A stretch of DNA of 57,845 bases from contig JAATGQ010000250.1 in the NCBI GenBank assembly GCA_015654595.1, positions 1 to 57,845 on the forward strand, written 5' to 3'. The translations under genes were made by a program, and so were the position numbers. The notes beneath the pieces were generated by a model. That model made no database searches. It was not told the origin of the DNA and was given only the letters and a program-made list of their open reading frames with translations. Below are positions 53,233 to 57,845 of this stretch, piece by piece. The number at the start of each line of letters is the position of its first letter. Positions within the stretch are counted from its first letter, which is position 1. This DNA comes from Chitinophagales bacterium (GTDB lineage: Bacteria; Bacteroidota; Bacteroidia; Chitinophagales; Chitinophagaceae).

Positions 53233-54071
53233 TGATGGACAAACTATATATGGGCATCGACCTCGGCGGCACCAATGTAAGGGCCGGGCTCGTTGCCAAA
53301 GGACAGCTGCTTTCCTCCGCCTCCGTTCGCATTGCAGAACTCCGGACAGAAGGAGAAGTAATCGATCAGATCTGTGCGCTGATCGGATCGATAGGGCTTG
53401 AAGACGTCAGCGGCATCGGGATCGGCGTCCCTTCTATCGTCGACCCGGTAAAAGGGATCGTATACGATACTGTTAATATTCCCTCGTGGAAAGAAGTCCA
53501 TCTCAAAGCTATCTTGGAGGAGCGGTTTGGGGTACCTGTAGCCATTAACAACGATGCCAACTGCTTCGCGCTTGGCGAGCAGCGTCATGGATCAGCCAGG
53601 GGTTTCTCCACCATCGTGGGCGTAACGATCGGCACGGGACTTGGTGCGGGTATCGTGATCGAGGGAAGATTATTCAACGGCACAAACTGCGGCGCCGGAG
53701 AAGTCGGCAATATCCCCTATCTGGGCAGCACGATCGAAGGTTATGCCAGCGGTCAGTATTTTACTACTTTCCATGGACAGTCCGGGGAATCGCTGCTCGA
53801 CCTGGCGCTGAAGGACGACGCCGGCGCATTGGCCATCTTCGAAGAATATGGCCTTCATCTGGGCAAGGCATTGTTGACGATCATCTATGCATACGACCCT
53901 GAAATGATCGTATTGGGAGGCTCCGTCCGACAGTCCTATCCCTTCTTTGAAAAGAGTATGTGGCGGGCGCTGCAGACTTCTGTTTTTCCGCATGCACTGG
54001 CTGGTCTTCGGGTCGAGTGCTCGCGTCTGAAAGACATCGCGCTGATCGGCGCGGCAAGCCTGGTCGAATGA
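53229..54071 (+). CDS. ROK-family sugar kinase
   Basis: A 280-residue cytosolic kinase of the ROK family. The phosphate-binding motif is YMGIDLGGTNVRAG, the catalytic Asp lies in INNDANCFALGE near residue 107, and GVTIGTGLGAGIVIEGRLFN is the second ATP motif. The usual zinc-binding Cys cluster is not intact: the segment reads TNCGAGEVGNIPYLGSTIEG. Similar Cys-poor ROK proteins are common in Bacteroidota. Translational coupling to the permease (ATGA overlap) and the GH20 gene suggest it phosphorylates imported GlcNAc or a related hexose; glucokinase activity is an alternative. The first of three tandem Met codons is used here. Confidence 0.92.
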   Translation: MMMDKLYMGIDLGGTNVRAGLVAKGQLLSSASVRIAELRTEGEVIDQICALIGSIGLEDVSGIGIGVPSIVDPVKGIVYDTVNIPSWKEVHLKAILEERFGVPVAINNDANCFALGEQRHGSARGFSTIVGVTIGTGLGAGIVIEGRLFNGTNCGAGEVGNIPYLGSTIEGYASGQYFTTFHGQSGESLLDLALKDDAGALAIFEEYGLHLGKALLTIIYAYDPEMIVLGGSVRQSYPFFEKSMWRALQTSVFPHALAGLRVECSRLKDIALIGAASLVE

Positions 54072-54181
54072 TCGCTTTCGCCCTCCGGCCGTGGCCGCCG
54101 AAGGTTCCCGCGGGCCCATAAAAAAAAGTCCGCCCCAGCTAAGGAATGGGCTATTACGCGAGATGTCTGCCGTCTATGGGG

Positions 54182-54301
54182 TTATAGCTGCAGGTAGGGA
54201 TAAATGTCATTGGTGATAAAAAAACCTTCCCCATGCCATTGTTCATGATTGACGGCAAGAAAATGTTCGATATCGATCAGCGGAATATCCTTTCTGTTCA
54301 T
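54182..54301 (-). pseudogene. Possible remnant of an AraC-type regulator N-terminus (39 codons)
   Basis: The minus strand encodes MNRKDIPLIDIEHFLAVNHE and 19 more residues, ending ITNDIYPYLQL. The IPLIDIEHF start and the YPYLQL end resemble the beginning of cupin-type AraC regulators. Dropping one base at the stop would continue the frame as LNPIDGRHLA before another stop, so the piece may be a decayed gene. Homology is only suggestive. The rest of the 319-bp gap 54072-54390 (54072-54181 and 54302-54390) shows nothing I can support. Confidence 0.3.
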
Positions 54302-54390
54302 AATCAAGCCATCCTCCCTGTTTTGAAAAAATTGGCAGATACCATGCAATCTACAATGTTTTACTCGTTCCTTTTTACCATTTTTGTAGT

Positions 54391-55584
54391 ATGCAAACGA
54401 ATGGACTTACAAAGACCCAGATAACAACCATGACCGTCACCGCAGGGATATGTGTTGCCAATATCTACTACAACCAGCCGCTGCTCCACGATATGGCCAA
54501 AAGCCTTGGAACCACCGATGCTAAGATTGGGAATATTGCCGTACTGACACAATCGGGATATGGATTGGGTCTCTTCTTCCTCACGCCCTTAGGCGATAAG
54601 CTTCGCCGTAAAAATATTATCCTGACGCTGCAGCTGCTGCTGATTGCGGCGCTGATCGGGCTTGCTTTTGCGTCCCAGCTTTGGATCGCCTGTATCCTGA
54701 GCCTGTTGATCGGGATGATGGCCACTGCTGCGCAGGTCATCCTGCCGATGGCGGCGTCTCTCTCTCCAGCCCATCAAAAAGGCAAAATAGTGGGTATCAT
54801 CTTCACGGGTATCCTCACCGGGATACTGGCCGCGCGGGTATTCAGCGGGTATATCGCCGGCGTCTTCAACTGGCGGTATGTCTATGGTATCGCCGCGGGA
54901 ATGGTAACGGTCAGCATGATCCTGTCTTTCTTCATCCTGCCCGACCCGGCTTCCACTGCCTTTACCGGTTCCTATGCCAAACTACTCGCCTCGGTGCTGG
55001 TACAGGTCAAACGCTTTACTCTTCTACGCCAGACAGCTCTGCTTGGCGCGCTGGTCTTTGGCGCCTTTTGTTCTTTCTGGACAACGCTGACCTTTCACCT
55101 TAGCGGAGCGCCCTTTCACTATGGTACCGACAAGATCGGTCTCTTTGGACTGCTGGCGATCGTCAGCGCTTTGCTGGCGCCCGTTTTTGGCAAGCTGGCG
55201 GATAAAAGAGCGCCCGAAAGATCACTGATGCTGACCACCGCGCTTATCATCATCGGCGTCGCCTGTCTCCAGGCTTTTCCCGTTGCCCTCTGGGCCCTTG
55301 TCGCCGCCGTCTTATTGCTGGATATCGGCGTGCAGGCTTCACAGGTCACCAATGTGGCGCTGATCTATACGCTCGATGAGACGGCGCATAGCCGTATCAA
55401 TACCGTCTATATGACCTCTTATTTTATCGGAGGCGCGCTGGGGACCTTTGTCGGGGTTCAATGCTGGAATATCGGCGGCTGGCCGCTCGTTACGATACAA
55501 TTGTTGATCTGGGGGCTGCTTGCTTTTTTGCTGGCCGCCTTTCGATATCAACGGAACAGACGCGCAGGTGCGGTTGCGGGTTAG
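54391..55584 (+). CDS. MFS transporter (DHA1-like)
   Basis: A 397-residue inner membrane protein with 12 helices. The N-terminus TAGICVANIYYNQPLLHDMA and the motif-A loop TPLGDKLRRKNIIL are typical of a widespread MFS_1 group of putative exporters; AAQVILPMAASLSPAHQKGK, then a symmetrical second half with PVFGKLADKRAPERS, follow. The substrate is unknown. The ATG at 54391 lies 4 nt after a TTTTTG -7-like element, so translation may be leaderless. The last codons (RRAGAVAG) run into a G-rich degenerate repeat. The gene stands alone between the ROK operon and the convergent GH97 gene. Confidence 0.9.
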   Translation: MQTNGLTKTQITTMTVTAGICVANIYYNQPLLHDMAKSLGTTDAKIGNIAVLTQSGYGLGLFFLTPLGDKLRRKNIILTLQLLLIAALIGLAFASQLWIACILSLLIGMMATAAQVILPMAASLSPAHQKGKIVGIIFTGILTGILAARVFSGYIAGVFNWRYVYGIAAGMVTVSMILSFFILPDPASTAFTGSYAKLLASVLVQVKRFTLLRQTALLGALVFGAFCSFWTTLTFHLSGAPFHYGTDKIGLFGLLAIVSALLAPVFGKLADKRAPERSLMLTTALIIIGVACLQAFPVALWALVAAVLLLDIGVQASQVTNVALIYTLDETAHSRINTVYMTSYFIGGALGTFVGVQCWNIGGWPLVTIQLLIWGLLAFLLAAFRYQRNRRAGAVAG

Positions 55585-55706
55585 ATGCGGGTATAGGTGC
55601 GACTGCGGGATGCGGCTGAGGGGGCGGTCGGGGCTTAGGTTCGCGGGTGTGGTGCGAGTGCGGGCACGACTGCGGCTTAAGGCTGGGGCCTTCGGTTGCG
55701 GGTTAG
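55569..55706 (+). repeat. G-rich degenerate repeat region bounded by a 14-bp direct repeat
   Basis: CGGTTGCGGGTTAG occurs at 55569-55582 (containing the MFS stop codon) and at 55693-55706. The 110 bp between are built of variations on TGCGGGT and GCGACTGCGG, strongly G-biased on the plus strand. No gene is supported here. Confidence 0.6.
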
Positions 55707-55725
55707 GTTTGGGTACGGCTGTGGC

Positions 55726-57588
55726 TTAGTTTCCAGCCGGGTCGAAACGGGCTGCGGCTCCTCCTCCCGATAGCAGATTTATGGAATAGAGGCTGGACGC
55801 CTTTGCGCGTCCTTCTGTGATCTTTATATCGCCCTTGTCGTCTTCGAGCTTTGTCAGGCGATACGCTCCTTTCCCGAGGAAGGACAACGGAAGCGTAAGC
55901 GGCCTGGCGGCCTCTCCATTCAACACAAACAAATACCAGGTCTTGCCGCTCCGCCGCGCAAACACTGCAACCTCCCCTATCCTGCTTTCCGGCAGCACGA
56001 TCGTCTCATCCCATACCGTAGGCATTGTAGTGATAAAATTGCGGGCCTTGCTTTTGATAAGATCATCGGGGTCCGCAGCAAGACACATAAAAGGCGAGGT
56101 AAAGACACCCATCGTAGAGATCTGATGCAGGATCGTTGTGCCCTGGGTCATGTCCTTTCGAAAACTCAAGGGCGTATAATCCGCGTGTCCCGCCAGATAT
56201 CTCGTAAAAGGCAGGGTCGTATTATGCGAAGGCCAATCCGATTCATTCTCCATCCCCCGGATCGCTTCACGGGATAACTCATTGGGCCAGGTCCTGCTCT
56301 CTCCTGTCGGTTTGTTGGCGCCATGAAAATCCAATAGCAGATGCAGTTCTGCAGCATCCTTCAATGCGCCCTGGTAGAAATCGATAACGGCCTGGCTTTC
56401 GGTATCAAAAAAATCGATCTTAATGCCTACGACGCCAAGCGAACGGCATTTTTCGAAAAACGCTCTCCTGAAAGCCGGATCCTTTAACCCTGGCTCACCC
56501 GCATGATCGGGATAGGCCTTCCATACCCAGATCTTTACGCCCTGGCTATCCGAATAGTCGACCAGTTCTTTTATCAACCCCCACTTGTCCTTATCCCCAC
56601 GTTTCCATTTCGACCAGCCTTCATCCACGAGGTTGTAAGGGATCTTCAACGCGCCGGCCATCTTTGAAAAGGCCTTCATATTGTCCAGCGTCACGTCTCT
56701 TCTTGTGGTCTCCCAGGACCATACGCTCATCCCTGGCTTTATCCAATCCGTCTTTATACCATCGGGGAATAATTTCGGATCGGGCGCGGGCGAAACGCTT
56801 GCAATGATATCACAGTTGACCAGGGTATTGAGATCGGCGCCTACTTCGATGATCCGCCAGGGCATTGCGATATCACCATGCTTGTTGACCACCCCGGTAA
56901 GATTTGCTTTAAACACCCTGTTCCCCAAACTTACGAGCGACATCCCCGCAAAGTCGATAAGGCCGCCTTCGGTAATAGCGGCATATCCCAAGCCTTTTGG
57001 CAGCTGTATGGTCAGGGGCGGCCCGGCCAGCTGCCCGGCCTTCAGGGTGTCGATCAACTGCCGGCGATAGGGCCCTTCATAGGCGTGAATATCGCCCTGG
57101 CTCCAGATAATGCTGGACGCTGCTATTTTAAACTGCGTACCGTCGTCTTCCACGACGGAAGCCTTATTCTCTTCGGGTACAATAAAGCGAAAAGCGACAC
57201 CATTGTCATATGCCCGCGCTTGCAAATTTAGGGTTCCTTTATCCAAGGAAGCCAATAACTCATTAAAATGCTCCTTCCCTTCGCTGTGAAAACCCCGGAC
57301 AGGAAAATTATCGTTTATGCTTTTCCGGGAAACAGTATCAAAAGAGTGGGCCTCTGTCTGGTGTCCATCGATCGTAAGCGCCATCGGGGACGATTCGATC
57401 ACTGACTGGCCTTTGTATTCCACCTGGTAATAAACTCGTCCTCCTTCCATCTTAAATGAAAGTGCTATACGGCCGTCCGGGCTTGTAACCGTTGGTGGTC
57501 CGTATCCGCCTGTCAACGCAAAAGAGGATTTCGATAAGAACAGAGATAACAAAAGGAAGGCAAGGGCAATTCTTCTCATGGGAGCCAT
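55726..57588 (-). CDS. GH97-family glycoside hydrolase
   Basis: A 620-residue secreted enzyme. The signal peptide is MAPMRRIALAFLLLSLFLSK with SSFA after it. The GH97 N-terminal beta-sandwich (about 28-270, VTSPDGRIALSFKMEGGRVY) is followed by the catalytic barrel (about 290-530) with GVVGIKIDFFDTESQ, then LLLDFHGANKPTGESRTWPN and EAIRGMENES, and a C-terminal sandwich. The KIDFFD Asp is where retaining alpha-galactosidase-type members have their nucleophile, so a retaining mechanism is plausible but not proven. GH97 enzymes cleave alpha-glucosides or alpha-galactosides. The ATG at 57588 gives a clean signal peptide; a Met at 57579 is nearly as good. The open frame to 57822 lacks signal-peptide logic and crosses the predicted promoter. 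Confidence 0.93.
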   Translation of the reverse strand: MAPMRRIALAFLLLSLFLSKSSFALTGGYGPPTVTSPDGRIALSFKMEGGRVYYQVEYKGQSVIESSPMALTIDGHQTEAHSFDTVSRKSINDNFPVRGFHSEGKEHFNELLASLDKGTLNLQARAYDNGVAFRFIVPEENKASVVEDDGTQFKIAASSIIWSQGDIHAYEGPYRRQLIDTLKAGQLAGPPLTIQLPKGLGYAAITEGGLIDFAGMSLVSLGNRVFKANLTGVVNKHGDIAMPWRIIEVGADLNTLVNCDIIASVSPAPDPKLFPDGIKTDWIKPGMSVWSWETTRRDVTLDNMKAFSKMAGALKIPYNLVDEGWSKWKRGDKDKWGLIKELVDYSDSQGVKIWVWKAYPDHAGEPGLKDPAFRRAFFEKCRSLGVVGIKIDFFDTESQAVIDFYQGALKDAAELHLLLDFHGANKPTGESRTWPNELSREAIRGMENESDWPSHNTTLPFTRYLAGHADYTPLSFRKDMTQGTTILHQISTMGVFTSPFMCLAADPDDLIKSKARNFITTMPTVWDETIVLPESRIGEVAVFARRSGKTWYLFVLNGEAARPLTLPLSFLGKGAYRLTKLEDDKGDIKITEGRAKASSLYSINLLSGGGAAARFDPAGN

Positions 57589-57612
57589 TTTAAGACTAAG
57601 CCCGAAAGTAAG

Positions 57613-57653
57613 TAAAAAACCCGGTCCATTCCTGGTGCAGGAAGCGAACCGGG
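57613..57653 (-). terminator. Terminator-like hairpin in the 5' leader of the GH97 gene
   Basis: On the minus strand CCCGGT and TTCCTG pair with CAGGAA and ACCGGG across small internal bulges (57653-57648/57625-57620 and 57643-57638/57634-57629), with a 3-nt loop, then a TTTTTT run. It lies between the predicted promoter and the ATG at 57588. Confidence 0.65.
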
Positions 57654-57685
57654 CCTTATCAATAATTCTGGTCGAAACCAAAACA

Positions 57686-57717
57686 CAAAAATACTGCTTG
57701 CTAACAAAATTAGCAAA
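57686..57717 (-). promoter_or_regulatory. Promoter of the GH97 gene
   Basis: On the minus strand TTTG (57717-57714) is followed after 20 nt by TATTTTTG (57693-57686), matching both -33 and -7 elements. A small inverted repeat TTGCTAA/TTAGCAA overlaps the -33 side and could be an operator. The predicted leader is about 90 nt. Confidence 0.6.
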
Positions 57718-57845
57718 TATATTTTCAAGGTTTGCCGGGATGGCCATTTGTATTGGGGAGCGGCTTTGTTTTAAGGCGTGGCTGTGGGAGAGCGCCAGGG
57801 ATGGGAGCAGCGTGCCGTGCACGGCGGACAGCCCGGCCCGGAGGG

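Noticed and set aside
54233..54424. A 63-codon plus-strand ORF before the MFS gene
   Set aside because: It overlaps the MFS start in another frame, has no recognisable features, and the minus strand of the same bases reads as a better AraC-like fragment.
1..57845. Mobile element, prophage or genomic island boundary
   Set aside because: No transposase, integrase, tRNA with attachment repeat or phage gene was found, and gene style is uniform across the window.

Overview
The window looks like a chromosomal segment of a Bacteroidota bacterium, most likely family Chitinophagaceae. The signs are SusC/SusD and FecR/ECF pairs, a type IX secretion C-terminal domain, 7TMR-DISM sensor kinase architecture, many TAnnTTTG (-7) promoter motifs, weak Shine-Dalgarno signals and moderately GC-rich coding DNA. 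The genus is not resolved. I see no rRNA, tRNA, transposase, prophage or CRISPR array.

Layout. (1) 1-10.3 kb: the 3' end of metE, a small secreted protein, a large T9SS-exported endonuclease/exonuclease/phosphatase-fold protein, a WalJ-like metallo-hydrolase, and a trehalose synthase-maltokinase fusion whose kinase half has Asn at the expected catalytic Asp. (2) 10.5-16.3 kb: a sensor kinase/response regulator pair, a dienelactone hydrolase-like lipoprotein, a FUSC-like membrane protein, a divergent SDR and its likely AraC regulator. (3) 16.5-22.5 kb: an ECF sigma factor and a membrane TPR protein face a lipoprotein and a signal-peptide-bearing TPR-CHAT (caspase-like) protein; beside them lies a membrane-protein gene broken by one frameshift. 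This is the best candidate for an undescribed system. (4) 22.6-27.6 kb: small ORFs, a PEBP-family protein, a LigD-type ligase without a polymerase domain, YjbQ, two 7 x 18-bp tandem repeats, a small lipoprotein and an AraC regulator. (5) 27.7-31.6 kb: a TolC/HlyD/MFS tripartite efflux operon divergent from that AraC gene.

(6) 31.6-54.1 kb is a two-armed glycan-utilisation locus. The minus arm reads ECF sigma, FecR, SusC, SusD, a NagX-like membrane acetyltransferase homologue, a 1,524-residue tandemly duplicated propeller/helical protein, an outer-membrane barrel protein and a GDPD-GH28 fusion. The plus arm reads GH20 hexosaminidase, a sugar MFS permease and a ROK kinase. GH20, permease and kinase together suggest import and phosphorylation of N-acetylhexosamine; the GH28 and GDPD domains suggest that the glycan also carries uronic acid/pectin-like and phosphodiester linkages. 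The substrate itself is inference. (7) 54.1-57.8 kb: a possible AraC remnant, another MFS transporter, and a GH97 glycosidase whose predicted 5' leader holds a terminator-like hairpin.

Reading by eye cannot supply homology scores, so family names rest on recognised motifs and architecture. Start codons were moved from the longest reading frame where signal peptides, promoter position or family convention argued for it.
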